From assembly GCA_036365455.1 (NCBI GenBank), contig JAWQUS010000003.1, positions 5,848,001 to 5,912,000 on the forward strand: a DNA stretch of 64,000 bases. Reading direction: 5' to 3'. How positions within the stretch are numbered: position 1 is the first letter of the stretch; each line of letters begins with the position of its first letter. The stretch is from Macrosoma leucophasiata. Its lineage: Eukaryota; Arthropoda; Insecta; Lepidoptera; Hedylidae. The position numbers were made by a program, and so were the translations under genes. Under the pieces are notes generated by a model that did not search any database, had not been told where the DNA came from, and worked only from the letters and a program-made list of their open reading frames with translations. Positions 1 to 10,541 of this stretch are shown here, in pieces.

Positions 1-31
1 CCCCCAAACAGCCAACCAACAGCTTGAAATC

Positions 32-72
32 TGTATATGTATGTACGAGTATCTTCACGCCGAGTCTCTTAG
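32..72 (-). repeat. 3'-end fragment of the ST-partner LINE
   Basis: Contains TATCTTCACGCC preceded by a TATG-type short repeat. This is the reverse complement of the terminal GGCGTGAAGATACATAC seen at the end of the LINE at 53780-54032. Only the extreme 3' end is recognisable. Confidence 0.45.
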
Positions 73-311
73 TATTTGAAATTTATCCTAATTTTTATTG
101 CCTAATCAAAAAAATTAGGAGACTGAGATAAGAAAACTTTCAGATTAAAAAAACTTCAAAATCTCCTTAAAGTTGTATGATATGAAATTCTGATAAAAAC
201 GGTCTCGGTATTTAATTGAGGTTTTACTCGCATTATTAGTTACCAATTAGAGTCGAAGTAGTTAGTATGATTTAGTTCCGAGGCTAAAAAACGAATCTGT
301 CGAAGTCAGGA

Positions 312-346
312 AGTGCTTAAAAGTGTTTAAAAGTGCTTAAAAGTGT
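312..346. repeat. short tandem repeat, 10-bp unit
   Basis: About three and a half direct copies of a 10-bp unit close to AGTGCTTAAA. The second copy differs by one base. No function is suggested. Confidence 0.7.
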
Positions 347-714
347 GTCGCGCAAATATCCAATAAATATCAAACGATATATCACATAATGCAATAAGCA
401 AGCAATTTTTTTTTATAAAAATAAATACGATCAAAACAACATATATTTTTAGGGTATTATTTTACGATTGCTCTTGTTGTTACGTTTGGGGAGTCACACA
501 AAAGAAATGGAGGACGCCTGGAGCCAAAATGTAAGAATGTAAGAGCACTCGAAGCGGTATTGTCGTGAAAATTGGGGACTTAAACTTTAGTCCTTTAAAA
601 GGTTCGTATTTTTACTAAGAACCGATAAATATTTACACATATTATACGTGTACTTAAACGATTTAAGTACTGTTATATATGTATAGAAATGTTGCCTGTT
701 ACACTGTATAGAAG

Positions 715-1714
715 CTATGATGTGGTTTTTAAAACATAGGTTTTCATCAATGTGTACTCCAAGATATTTTACAAACTTAGTTCTTGACAGTGAGTCACAT
801 TTGCACAAAAATTTACTACATTAAGAATCCTCATGAACTTTTAGATTAAACAAAGATTTGGGAGCTGAGGAGACTGTTTTATGAAAACAAATAAATTCAG
901 TTTTGTTTGTATTCAGGGTCAGTAGATTATTCTGAAGCCAATCATGTACAGTTCTCATGCCCAGATCAGCAGAAGAGAAAGCTTGAGACCACGTTGATCC
1001 ATAAAACAATAAAGCGGTATCATCTGCATAGCAAATGATGTCTGCATTTTTTATGGGCAGTTCATGGATGTCATTGATATACAGTGTGAAAAGCGTAGGA
1101 CCCAGAATACTACCCTGTGGAACACCAAAATCAATTGATCTTGTGTTGCTAAGTACTTCTCCTATCTCAATACACTGTCTGCGATCAGTTAAGTAACTTG
1201 TGAACCAATCTAATACAACTCCCCGGAATGCCATGTGTTCTAGCTTTCTCAATAGTATTCGCACGGATACGGTATCGAAGGCCTTTGCAAGGTCTAAAAA
1301 TACACCAACACAGCTCTGACCTCAATCTAGTATTGCTGACATCGTGGATGTTAAAAGTGAAACCGCTCCGACCGTGTTTTTTCCTTTACGAAACCCAAAT
1401 TGTCTAGGAGAAATTATATTGTTTGATTCCAAAAAGCGAGTGACGCGTTGATTTACCAATTTTTCAAGCAGTTTCGAGAAAGCGTTCAAGAGGGAAATGG
1501 GTCTATATTTGTCGAGAACGGTTTTGGAGCCACTTTTGAGCAGAAGTGTAACACAGGCTACTTTCCATGCTTCAGGAAAAATACCAGTTTTAAAACTTTG
1601 ATTAAATATGTGAGTAAGTGGTGCAACAATTTCTTCTTTGACATGTTTCAACAATGAATTAGTGATACCATCTATGCCTGGCAATTTATTGTAATGGAGA
1701 GCTAAGATTATCAA
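715..1714 (-). pseudogene. non-LTR retrotransposon reverse transcriptase fragment
   Basis: One minus-strand frame from about 1714 down to about 715 encodes the central part of a non-LTR reverse transcriptase. In order it shows the fingers region (LDKYRPISLL, then PRQFGFRKGKNT), motif A (FLDLAKAFDTV), motif B (GVPQGSILGP), the catalytic YADD at about 1019-1030, and a thumb region with KYLGVHIDENL. The frame is broken by in-frame stops at 1322-1324 (TGA) and 821-823 (TAA), but no frameshift is needed between the pieces. The endonuclease domain and the C-terminus are missing, so this is a dead fragment. The family resembles the jockey/CR1 group; the exact clade was not determined. Confidence 0.85.
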
Positions 1715-2475
1715 TGGAATTATAACAAAACCTAAAACAATATTTTGATTACAAAAATATACCTGACTTTTATAATATAAATATTTGCAGGCACTTTCAA
1801 AAAGTCAGTAAAGCGAATAACCGTTACATAAAGTGAAAATAAAACAGACACATATAAAAAATTTAAACCAAAATAAACAATTTGTAAAATTATGATCCAA
1901 TTCGACAATTTCTGCAATTCGAAAATTTTTGCAAAGGCGATATTATAAGTCAAAATTGGAATTTGTCATGTTGCTTTTTAAGGAACTGAGTTGGTTTTAA
2001 TATTTTACAATGGCATGCAGCCTTTGCACCACCTTCTGTACCTTTTATTTTGGATTTAACGCGATTCAAACTCAGAATTAAAAATATTTTATAAGACGTA
2101 ACTTGCTAATAGAAGTTACATTAGATATGTAAAATGAAGTTTCTCGTTAGTAATTTTTTTTTGCTGATCGTACAATGTAGTTTCTGATTGAGAATTTCCA
2201 TAGATTTATAAAAGAAGTAGATAATAAATCTATGAGAATTTCAGACACGTGTTCAGTGCACGTGCAGTGAGTGAACGTCAATCATTTCACAAGTTTGACA
2301 CTCGTCGAGTCTTTGAATACCTTCAAAAGTATTTAATGTCAAGCATTGACAGCATCTCCATTAAAGATGATTTTACCCTCCTGTCTATCACGACAGTAAG
2401 CCGTATTATTCTTTTTAAATTAAAAAGAAATCCCATACGGGATTCACTCTTCATTATTTTTACATCAAATAATGG
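1715..2475. other. unassigned AT-rich sequence
   Basis: No convincing coding frame or repeat was recognised. A TATAAAAG string lies near 2207, but nothing downstream supports a promoter. Confidence 0.4.
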
Positions 2476-2542
2476 AAAAGACATAAAAAAATACACAAAA
2501 GTTAGGTTAGACCTAACTTTTGTGTATTTTTTTATGTCTTTT
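2476..2542. repeat. perfect inverted repeat, 32-bp arms
   Basis: Arms 2476-2507 and 2511-2542 are exact reverse complements around a 3-base loop (TAG). As RNA or single-stranded DNA this would form one uninterrupted hairpin. No target duplication was seen. Confidence 0.9.
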
Positions 2543-2814
2543 TTTATAATTTTCGTATAAACGAATTTGAAGTTATTTAAGAAAAACGACGAAAATTGAC
2601 CATTCCCCCCCCTCTATCTCCGAAACTACTGAACTTTAAATTTTGAAAAAAATGTGGAAAATAGTTCTTTGCCTATAGATTACTGATAAACCTATAAGAA
2701 GTTTGAGTATTCAAATTAAATCGAAAATTCTTAATAATATAACCTCCCCTGCCGGTACCACCGTAACCGCTATGTCCCTGCATTTTAAATCTGTAATATT
2801 TTCGAAAATATTTA

Positions 2815-2862
2815 TTTAAATTACGGAACCCTCACCACGCGAGTCGAACTCGCACTTTTTAA
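2815..2862. repeat. fragment of a 'GAGTCGAACTCGCAC' dispersed repeat
   Basis: The strings ACGGAACCCT and GCGAGTCGAACTCGCAC are the ends of a repeat also seen, more fully, at 23737-24090 and 25613-25875. The rest of 2543-2940 holds nothing recognisable. Confidence 0.4.
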
Positions 2863-2946
2863 TATAATAATATTATTATGTGTTGATAAATTGACTTATA
2901 ATTGTAGCTATTTATATCAACGCGTGAACATACAGAGCGATAATAA

Positions 2947-4222
2947 TAGGTTGGGGAAAAAGTCTTTTCGCATTAAAGTATGTATAAACTTGTAATAAAA
3001 TCTCTTTGGCTGTAGTATTTGTATCTGGCTGGTTTTGGTATCATTGAAAGTTAAAATTTTAAAGAACATAATTCCAAATTCAAATTAGGTAAATGTGTGA
3101 TTTTCATTTGTTTTTCGTACTGTCAAGATGAGCGAATCTAATGAAGAAATTCGATACATTTTAAAATTTTACTACAAAAAAGGTAAAAATGCAACGCAAG
3201 CCGCGAAAAAAATTTGCGATGTTTATGGACCTAGTGCAATGTCTGTGAGAGTAGCACAAATTTGGTTTAAGCGTTTTCAATCCGGAAATTTTGATGTCAA
3301 AGATGTACCTCGCTCTAGTCGCCCTATTACGGATAAAATGAATGCCATTTTTGAAAAAGTGGAGCAAGATCGACATATCAGTAGTAACGACGTAGCTGAA
3401 AAACTGAGAATTGATCACAAAACAGTTTTGGCGCATTTGAAAAAAGCTGGGTACCAAAAAAGCTCGATATTTGGGTACCTCACGAGCTCACTGAAAGAAA
3501 CCTAATGAACCGTGTACTCATTTGTGATTCTTTATTACGACGTTATGAAACCGAATTATTTTTGAAGAAGCTGATGATGAAAAGTGGATCACGTACGACA
3601 AGAACGTGCGAAAAAGGTCGTGGTCAAAGGCCGGTCAGGCTTCAAAGACTGAGGCGAAACCCGGGTTAACTCGCAATAAGGTGATGTTGTGTGTGTGGTG
3701 GGATTGGAAGGGCATTATTCATTATGAGCTATTACCACCAGGCAGGACTATCGATTCTGAACTCTACTGCGAACAACTGATGAGATTAAAGCAAGAAGTT
3801 GAGAGAAAGCGGCCGGAATTGATCAACTGAAGGGGTGTGGTGTTTCATCATGATAACGCTAGACCTAACCCATCTATAGCCATTCAGCAAAAATTAAGAG
3901 AGTTTGGCTGGGAGGTGTTAATGCATCCGCCGTATAGTCCTGACCTTGCACCTTCAGATTTCCACCTGTTTCGGTCTCTTCAGAATTCTTTATGCAATGT
4001 TAGGTTAACATCACGAGAGGACTGCCAAATCCACTTGTCGCGGTATTTTGATGAGAAGTCTCAAAATTTTTATAGCAATATGACCATGTCCCTACCTACA
4101 AGATGGCAAAAGGTTATCGAACAAAATGGTACATACATACTTTAGTTAAATTCAAATAAACTATATTAAAAAATGTTTTGAATTATCTTAAAAAATGCGA
4201 AGAAACTTTTTCTTATAATATA
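2947..4222 (+). mobile_element. mariner transposon, full length but inactive
   Basis: About 1.28 kb, the usual size of a mariner. Imperfect terminal inverted repeats match: 5' GGGGAAAAAGTCTTTTCGCA and the inverse of AATGCGAAGAAACTTTTTCT at the 3' end. Both lie next to TA, the mariner target dinucleotide. The transposase gene fills the interior. The ends and gene are all present, so the copy decayed in place after insertion and was not truncated on arrival. Confidence 0.92.
3128..4145 (+). pseudogene. mariner transposase (D,D34D), broken
   Basis: The frame starts at ATG 3128 with the N-terminal helix-turn-helix part (about 110 residues, including WFKRFQSGNFDV). A frameshift in the A-run at about 3456-3461 moves it to the frame carrying the mariner WVPHEL motif. 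A second shift at about 3572 leads into DDEKW. An in-frame TGA at 3828-3830 interrupts the C-terminal part. The catalytic acidic residues remain visible: the D of DDEKW, the D of HHDN (3852-3854) and the D of SDFHLF (3957-3959). There are 34 residues between the last two, which defines the mariner D34D class. The linker motif YSPDLAP is intact. Three lesions make it inactive. Confidence 0.93.
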
Positions 4223-4227
4223 AATAG

Positions 4228-4290
4228 AGTCCGGGTAGATACTGAACAATCATGAATTCTCACGGGGACGAAGTCGCGGGCACAGCTTGT
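4228..4290 (+). repeat. dispersed repeat ending in GACGAAGTCGCGGGC
   Basis: The stretch TCCGGGTAGATACTGAACAA followed by GGACGAAGTCGCG recurs at 56425-56485, and its end recurs at 20650-20670. This terminal motif is widespread in arthropod repeats, from memory. The class is uncertain. Confidence 0.5.
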
Positions 4291-4320
4291 ATCACATATA
4301 ATACATCTTTACCTGTAATA

Positions 4321-4396
4321 GCCCTCGACCCGGGAATCGAAAACAGGACCCCAGCGTAGCAATAATGGCCTGCTACCACTATACTAATGAGGCAGT
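4321..4396 (-). repeat. ST SINE, tRNA-like head only (degraded)
   Basis: Read on the minus strand it gives TAGTATAGTGGTAGCAGG (A-box-like) and TCGATTCCCGGG (B-box-like), matching the heads of the SINEs at 31443 and 55367. The 3' body is missing. Confidence 0.6.
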
Positions 4397-6200
4397 TCAA
4401 GTCGATCAAAGAAGATCAGTGTATCTAACTCTTTGTAATAAACTCTTACAATGAGTAAAGTAAGTAACAACAAAGAGTGCTTTTAGTAATTGACCATAAA
4501 AACAAATTTGGGACTGAAATTTCTTGTTTAATGTATCAATCATCCTCTAAGTGACATTAGAATAAGGTTTATTATATAAATTCGGTTAATCCATTGTTGT
4601 ATTCCTTATTGTGTAGCGTTCCGAGGACACCCGATTCGGTATATTAATGGTGGATGTTATTGAGAAATGTTTATAGGGACTATTGTATTAAGATGGATTA
4701 AATGCCAAGGGAGGTATTCGCTTTCATGGACCCTGGGGCTTAGATAGCTCGGATTAGGGTAGCATGAAGAAATGATACGAGAATATTTTAGCTTGTAAAA
4801 GCCAGAGCCTATATATTTACTTTCATCTTACGTTTAAGGTTTTTGTTATGTTTCGAAATCTTTCATGTGAAAGTCGTTGAGATAATGGGTTGAGTGATCC
4901 TAATTTTAGCAGAGTTTTTTTTATGTCACGAATTAGCAAACAAACATACAGTTTACATTGATGGAGAGTGAATACAATAGTCTATAAACATGTATATGAA
5001 TACCAAAAAAAAGACCCTACACTATTTCTACTACTTTTGGGTCTTCAAACGGAATGATATCATTTTTATTCTATTTTTATTATCATAAAAATAAAATATA
5101 TGTATACCATACCATAGTACAAGTATTTTACAATTGCATTATTAATGTAACAGTAACAGGCAGATTGGTAATCGAACTAATGATTATAAACAATGCCGTG
5201 TGCAAGGTGCTGGTTTTTACATCACGATGCAAATGGCCGCAGATCGGAGCCGATGGAGATATTTCGTCCGATCGAGAGTGATGCCAGGATGATCACGATC
5301 CTCAGCCATCAGCGATGGAAACGACCAGAGAGAGAGTGTGCAAGGATCTGATGGCAATCTGATAAAGAAAACATTTTTAAGTAACACTATAAAATACATT
5401 TGTGTGTGTAAGGAAATATTTCCCCATTTTAAAATCCACTTGGCACGATTCGTTGGCGGATTTTCACCCAAATACTTAGGCGAGCATACATAAAAGCAGC
5501 GAAAGTGTTCTCAGAATAACTCAACTACTGAAAATATAAAAAAATAAACTGAAATAGGCACCAAAATCCATGTCAAGCGCTTTTCTCCGGTACCACTAAA
5601 ACTCAGACCTCGTTAGAATCACTGGAAAGCGGCATAAGTACAATGGACCCCAGGTAACGATATCACTGAATAGTTCCATTCCAAAATGGACGCTATTCTT
5701 TTGATGTAGATATCAAATTAGAATTTTCTGGATGTAACACGAAAGCTCCGTTCGGAAAATAGATCGGAATGATGTCTATTTATTATCGTATTGGGATTTT
5801 CTTATAACAATTAGGTTTAACTATTTAGAATCTATTTTCGGTACGAATAATTTCATTATAATAACGTTAAGTGATATTTCGCTAATTATGGTATTTTCAG
5901 ACTATTGTGCGAATATTTTTGATTGTTAGTGAGGTGGTATTATTAGATAAATCATAATATTTAAATATATATACAATCGTAATATTTTGTTGTATTAAGA
6001 CGCTGATTTATGATTTTCATAAATGTAAATCTTACAATTACTGAGAAAAACCAATCTAGTTTAACAATCACAGTAATGAAACGCTAATTGAAAACTGTTC
6101 AATTTGTCTCCTGAAACATGAATGCATGCTGTTTTGTTTATTTCGTGAAAGTGGCAAACAGCCGAATATTTTACATTCAAGGTAAAAGAGTACCGAAGAA
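4397..6200. other. unassigned AT-rich sequence
   Basis: No recognised gene or repeat. The longest open frames (75-84 codons near 5054-5471) look like chance and show no motifs. Confidence 0.4.
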
Positions 6201-6201
6201 T

Positions 6202-6302
6202 TACCGGAACATGTTAGCTCTATGACCATTACGAGGTAGATAGTTTAGATAGTGCGGTGATGCTAACGAGCTCAGGCACAATCACTGGAGCTCTACCACC
6301 AT
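6202..6302 (-). repeat. SB SINE-like repeat, partial
   Basis: Minus-strand remnant containing GGAGCTCTACCACC and CCGGAACATG, both diagnostic of the SB family. The poly(A)-side half is lost. Confidence 0.6.
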
Positions 6303-6486
6303 TACAAAAAATTCACAAAGTCAAAAAAATGTTTACTGGACTATGGCTTCCGAAACACTGACTTAGAAAAGCTGTCATACATAAGCTTTAAGAAGCCTAG
6401 CTCCAAGGGAGCAATATGGGTAATGATAATGGGTAACCAACCCCATTATGTGGAATACATAAGAATGTTTGAAGAGGTTGAATTGC

Positions 6487-6605
6487 AGCTGGATCTGTGT
6501 CAAGCTTCGCCGCCAATTATCCCACGAAACAACACTCGCCTCGAGAATCGCAGTGAAAATGGTTTCGTTTTAGGGTTCCGTTATTCATGAACAATAATAT
6601 AAATG
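6487..6605 (+). repeat. direct duplicate, copy 1
   Basis: Shares GCAGCTGGATCTGTG, AATTATCCC, AACAACACTC and GGGTTCCGTTATT in the same order with 6988-7125, about 500 bp further on. The two copies flank a hairpin at 6889-6953. Confidence 0.6.
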
Positions 6606-6888
6606 AAAATGAACCTTTGAGAAAACTTTGTACTTATATTTTTTTTGAGGTAGCATTTTAGCATTTAATATATTTTGGGCGTAAACTAAATTTACTTAAA
6701 AAACGTCAGCCATGTTTAACAGTCAGAGAGCTTAAAGAAAAAAAAGGATATAAAATTACAGTACTTAAAACACAATATACTATATTAAATGTCCAAGTAG
6801 GTCTCCAATAGGTCAGGTGTCCCAACTCAGCATATGCTGGATCGAAAAAACCAGCGCTGGTATTCTGTTGTGTAATATGAACACGTGT

Positions 6889-6953
6889 ACCACACACAAC
6901 TGCGATGTGATGCGATGCGGCGTCGCCTCGCATCGCGTCGCAATTTTGTGTGA
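6889..6953. repeat. GC-rich imperfect hairpin
   Basis: CACACACAACTGCGATG on the left pairs with CGCGTCGCAATTTTGTGTG on the right around a GGCGTC centre. The stem is rich in GATGCGATGC-type steps. It probably belongs to a palindromic MITE whose right end reads GAGCGCCCTAA. Long open frames here are by-products of the repeat. Confidence 0.5.
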
Positions 6954-6987
6954 GCGCCCTAAGTAGGTATATTTCGAGAGGTAGAAT

Positions 6988-7125
6988 AGCAACTGGATCT
7001 GTGTTCAGTGACAACGGGAAATGTCAAGCTCGCGCCGGCAATTATCCCGCAAAACAACACTCACCTCGAGAGTCGCTTATATAATGCCTTCGTTTTGGGG
7101 TTCCGTTATTGATAAACAATAAAAT
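6988..7125 (+). repeat. direct duplicate, copy 2
   Basis: Second copy of the segment at 6487-6605, with small indels. Its right edge touches the SB copy at 7134. Confidence 0.6.
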
Positions 7126-7133
7126 ATAAGTCA

Positions 7134-7412
7134 TTTTTTTATGTCAGGAAGTTGGCAAACAAGCATGCATCTCACATTGATGTTAAGTGATGACTGCAGC
7201 CTATAGACATCAATACAAAACCAGAGGTTAAAATTCAGATGCGTTGCCACCACTGGAATCCAAGTTGTTGTGTCTCTGTGATAATTATCACTGAGTCGTA
7301 TATTAGCATCTAACCGGAACATGATAGTGCTGATCACTACCATTTTGCGATAGATAGATTCGGTAATGCGGTGGTGCCTACGCCCTCGAGTCCCTACACT
7401 GGAACCAGTGAG
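7134..7412 (-). repeat. SB SINE-like repeat, near full length
   Basis: Starts on the plus strand with a T-run and ATGTCAGGAAGTTGGCAAAC, which is the poly(A) end inverted. It continues through GATGACTGCAGCCTATAGAC and CACGATAGTGCTGA-like sequence to GGTGGTGCCTACGCCCTCGAG. Length is about 280 bp, typical of the family here. Confidence 0.8.
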
Positions 7413-7435
7413 TTACTACTCACTACTACTTGCTT

Positions 7436-7758
7436 GGAAGCGCGTATAGCCCCGCGGCTGGTGTAGATCGTAAGCGATCTACTCGGTTAAGCATTACGGG
7501 ACCGTTTAATAATAAAAATGCTCGGTTCCGTGCTTACGTTAAGCCGTCGGTCCCGGTTGCTTTCGATAGATAACAGCCGTTAAACCTTGTCGGAGCCCTT
7601 ATGGTTTTAAAACACTAGACAGCGGGTTGGCCACTAACCCGTATCTCCACCATTGAAGCAGCGTGGTGGAATAAGCTCCAGGCCTCCCTCTTAAAAGGGG
7701 AGAGATTCGTGCCCAGCAGTGGGACGTATAATGGGTTGCCATTATTATTATTTATTAT
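7436..7758 (+). mobile_element. SA SINE with (ATT)n tail and 12-bp target duplication
   Basis: A 323-bp insertion flanked by TACTACTTGCTT at 7424-7435 and 7759-7770. The head carries an A-box-like stretch (TAGCCCCGCGGCTGG). The 3' region ends CCCAGCAGTGGGACGTATAA and then an ATT repeat. The clean target duplication and short-repeat tail indicate LINE-driven retroposition. Related copies are at 32698 and 35754. Confidence 0.85.
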
Positions 7759-8088
7759 TACTACTTGCTTACTTGCTCAAACAAGTTACGAAACCCTTCG
7801 TCGTCAAACATTTACGCTTAGCGTTTAATTCTAATGGAACCAAATATTGATTTTCACCTCACCTCACAGCAAAGTGAGAATTCTATTGCGTTTAAATATC
7901 GCGTAGTCTCTCTGCTATTGAAATTCTTTTGTGTCGAGTTTAGTTTCTCTTATTTTAACGTTTGCCTTGTGAATTTGTATTTGCAGTTCTGTTATTGTTA
8001 CGGCGAGATTATTGCGGAGAAAGTATATTTCTGGTTCGCTTACAAAATTTCGAGTGTTTAATCAATTCAATCTCCCAATCTCTCAATT

Positions 8089-8507
8089 TTCCTGTACGGT
8101 GCTGAGACTTGGACACTGAAAAAGGATGATCGACGCCGAATTGATGCTTTCGAGATGTGGTGCTGGAGAAAAATGCTCGGAATACATTGGACGGAGCATC
8201 GCACTAATGTATCGATTGTCAAATATCTCAAAATACCTATGAGACTCGCCACCAGATGCTTGCGAAGAAGCTTTGAATTCTTTGGTCACATTGCCAGAAA
8301 GAGAGGTGACAACATTGATAAGACGCTGCTAACTGGGAAAGCACCGGGGAAAAGACTCAGGGGCAGAAGCGTACTACGATGGTCCGACCAAATTCACTCC
8401 ACGTTAGAAGTCAAACTATGCCAAGCCACATCGCCGAGTATAGGACGACATTGCGTAATATTGTCCATACGAAAGTTATTCGTCGAGGTCACGACCCTCA
8501 GCATTGA
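8089..8507 (+). pseudogene. RTE-like non-LTR retrotransposon, C-terminal end
   Basis: Encodes the region downstream of the RT palm: FLYGAETWTLKKDDRRR, FEMWCWRKMLG, CLRRSFEFFGHIARK, GKRLRGRSVLRWSDQI. This is a hallmark of insect RTE-type polyproteins. A one-base shift near 8428-8433 moves the frame to HIAEYRTTLRNIV and then to the natural end RRGHDPQH followed by TGA at 8505-8507. The RT and endonuclease domains are absent, so this is a 5'-truncated insertion. Confidence 0.82.
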
Positions 8508-8870
8508 GGACACACGACGCAAGGAGGAGGATCATATTATCCAAAGTCTCGGGACGTGACGACCCCATCGCTATCTAGTGGAGAAGAATTCTTCCGCTAG
8601 TGCAGTCAATCAATCGAACAATGGCGTTCAAATCATTCTAATAGGGCGGGAGTAAATATGATAACGCAGGATGGGCAGCAGCATCCCGTGATAAAACTAC
8701 CGCTACTGCGATCGCCAATCCGCCTGCCAAGCGTGGCGATTGTGGCATATTGTCCCCTATGACGCACGACACAACAGTGGGCGTCTTTGGGGAAGGTTTT
8801 GTCCAGCTGAGGTCGTCATTCGGCTGGAGTGATGGTGACCATATTATTGATTTATTGAGAGTTGTCTCGA
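8508..8870 (+). repeat. 3' untranslated region of the RTE-like element
   Basis: Contains GACGACCCCATCGCTATCTA, CGCAGGATGGGCAGCAGCAT and TAAAACTACCGCTACTGCG, which I recognise from lepidopteran RTE 3' regions. The last part (from about 8775) no longer matches well, so the exact 3' end is uncertain. Confidence 0.6.
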
Positions 8871-8957
8871 TAGTTTAGTTACTACAAGCTACTATTTTGA
8901 TATGTCACTAATTATCTTTTTGAAAACTTTTTTTAATTAATTATTATTTTTTTCCAA

Positions 8958-9010
8958 AAAAGTGTCTCCCAAGTTACAATAGTAGGTATTGTAACTTGGG
9001 AGTCACTTTT
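8958..9010. repeat. inverted repeat, 24-bp arms
   Basis: Arms 8958-8981 and 8987-9010 pair with one mismatch around a 5-base loop. It contains CCAAGTTACAATA and its inverse. No target duplication was seen. Confidence 0.85.
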
Positions 9011-9098
9011 GAGCCATGATAAGGCCCTTAGCAACGAAATATAAACAACTTTTGACATATTATAACTTTACTCTAAGTGTATTACTTGTCAAATATTT

Positions 9099-9114
9099 GT
9101 GTGTGTGTGTGTGT
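9099..9114. repeat. (GT)8 microsatellite
   Basis: Pure GT run. Confidence 0.9.
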
Positions 9115-9235
9115 GGTGCCACTTTTTGTGTTTGATTACATAGAATTACTAGTTCGGTAGGGTCATAGTTCACTAGAGCCACCCGGCACCCCACCAGCGC
9201 CCGACTGCCTCGAGCGGTCTGCGCTCATTAACCGA

Positions 9236-9500
9236 GTTCAAAAAAACGAGAAGGTTTTCAATTCGGCAGGTATATTTTTTTTTTTATGTATGTACGCCAA
9301 TTTCGCCGAGATTTCTGGGCCGATTTACGTAATTCTTGTTGTGTTTGATGCGGAATAGTTTCGAATTGGTCCCATAAAAAAATTATTCAGGTAAGCCCAT
9401 TACTTTTTATTTTATGAGCATTTTTTACTTACTTTTACCACAAACTAAAGGAATAAGATTAGACAGCGTGTTGTCATAACAATGCGTTGAATCCACTGAC
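9236..9500 (+). repeat. dispersed repeat, copy 1
   Basis: GAGTTCAAAAA, TTTTTATGTATGTACGCC, TTTGATGCGGAA and GTTGAATCCACTGACG occur in this order here and at 41524-41757. The class is unknown. It lies inside T1. Confidence 0.6.
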
Positions 9501-9979
9501 GTCCTAGATAGTCCTAATGCGCATGACAACAAGTGACAATGACATATTTACTCATCGACGACACAACATAGCTTATTTACTCCTTCATGGATAAATGCAT
9601 AGAGCTATCAGTCCATGATTACTTTCCCCAAAAATCAATAATTTTTTTTTCATTGATTTCGTATAGTCGTGTAATAATTTTGTATCGACACATCGAAGCA
9701 GTTTAAATTAAGTACTTATCTTATTGTCACGAAGTTAAAAGAGTCAGATTTTACAACTTTAACAGATGTAAACATTAATCGTATTGACAATGCAGCAATA
9801 AACTAAAAAGTATTAAATAAAAATAACTACGTTAAGAAAAACCGGCTTCAAATCTAAAAAGTAAAAAATAATACAGATTTAATATTAATTATTATAATTA
9901 TTATTTATATGTGTTATTTACTAATAGGATTGAAGTCGGTGCCAAGCCAAAATCATTAAAGTAGCCATTTAATTGTATT

Positions 9980-10082
9980 AAAACGTAACTTCATGCCTGT
10001 AATCCCCGAAGGGGTAGGCAGAGGTAAATGCATGCATTCAAGTATACATGCAAACACCCACGATTCGCCAGTTACGTTTTGT
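9980..10082 (-). repeat. ST SINE, 3' half
   Basis: Minus-strand copy of the ST 3' region: GGCGAATCGTGGGTGTTTGC, TGCATGCATTTACCTCTGCC and CCCCTTCGGGGATTACAGGC. It sits in the spacer of the foldback. Confidence 0.8.
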
Positions 10083-10243
10083 TCATTGTATTAATTTGCT
10101 CGTATTCATATTTAAGTGATTAAAATATAATTATTTGTTTAAGGCTTGGCAGCGACTTCAATCCTATTAGTAAATAACACATATAAATTATATGTAGTAT
10201 ATAATTAATATTAAATCTGTATTATTTACATTTTTATATACCA

Positions 10244-10541
10244 GTTTTACTGGTGGTAGAGCTTCAGTGACGGAGCTCGCGGGCGTAGGCACCACCGCAT
10301 TACCTAATATACTTGCCGCTAAATGGTAGTGTTCAGCACTATCGTGTTCCGGTCAGGTGGTAATGTACGGCCCTGTAATTTCCGGCACAGAGGCATAACA
10401 CCTTAGGCCTCAGGAGTGGTAACGCATCCGCATTTTGACCTTTGTCTTTGTGTGGGTGTCTATAGGCTGCAGTCATCACATAACATCAATGTGAACTGCA
10501 CGCTTGTTTACCATTTCCATGACATAAAAAAAAAAAAATCC
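10244..10541 (+). repeat. SB SINE-like repeat, full length
   Basis: Runs from TTTTACTGGTGGTAGAGCTT through CAGCACTATCGTGTTCCGG and CTATAGGCTGCAGTCATCAC to GACATA followed by a 13-base A-run. It is one of the most complete copies in the window and interrupts the right arm of the foldback. Confidence 0.88.

Noticed and set aside
6706..7014. 102-codon minus frame
   Set aside because: It crosses the GATGCGATGC hairpin and duplicate boundaries; there are no motifs.
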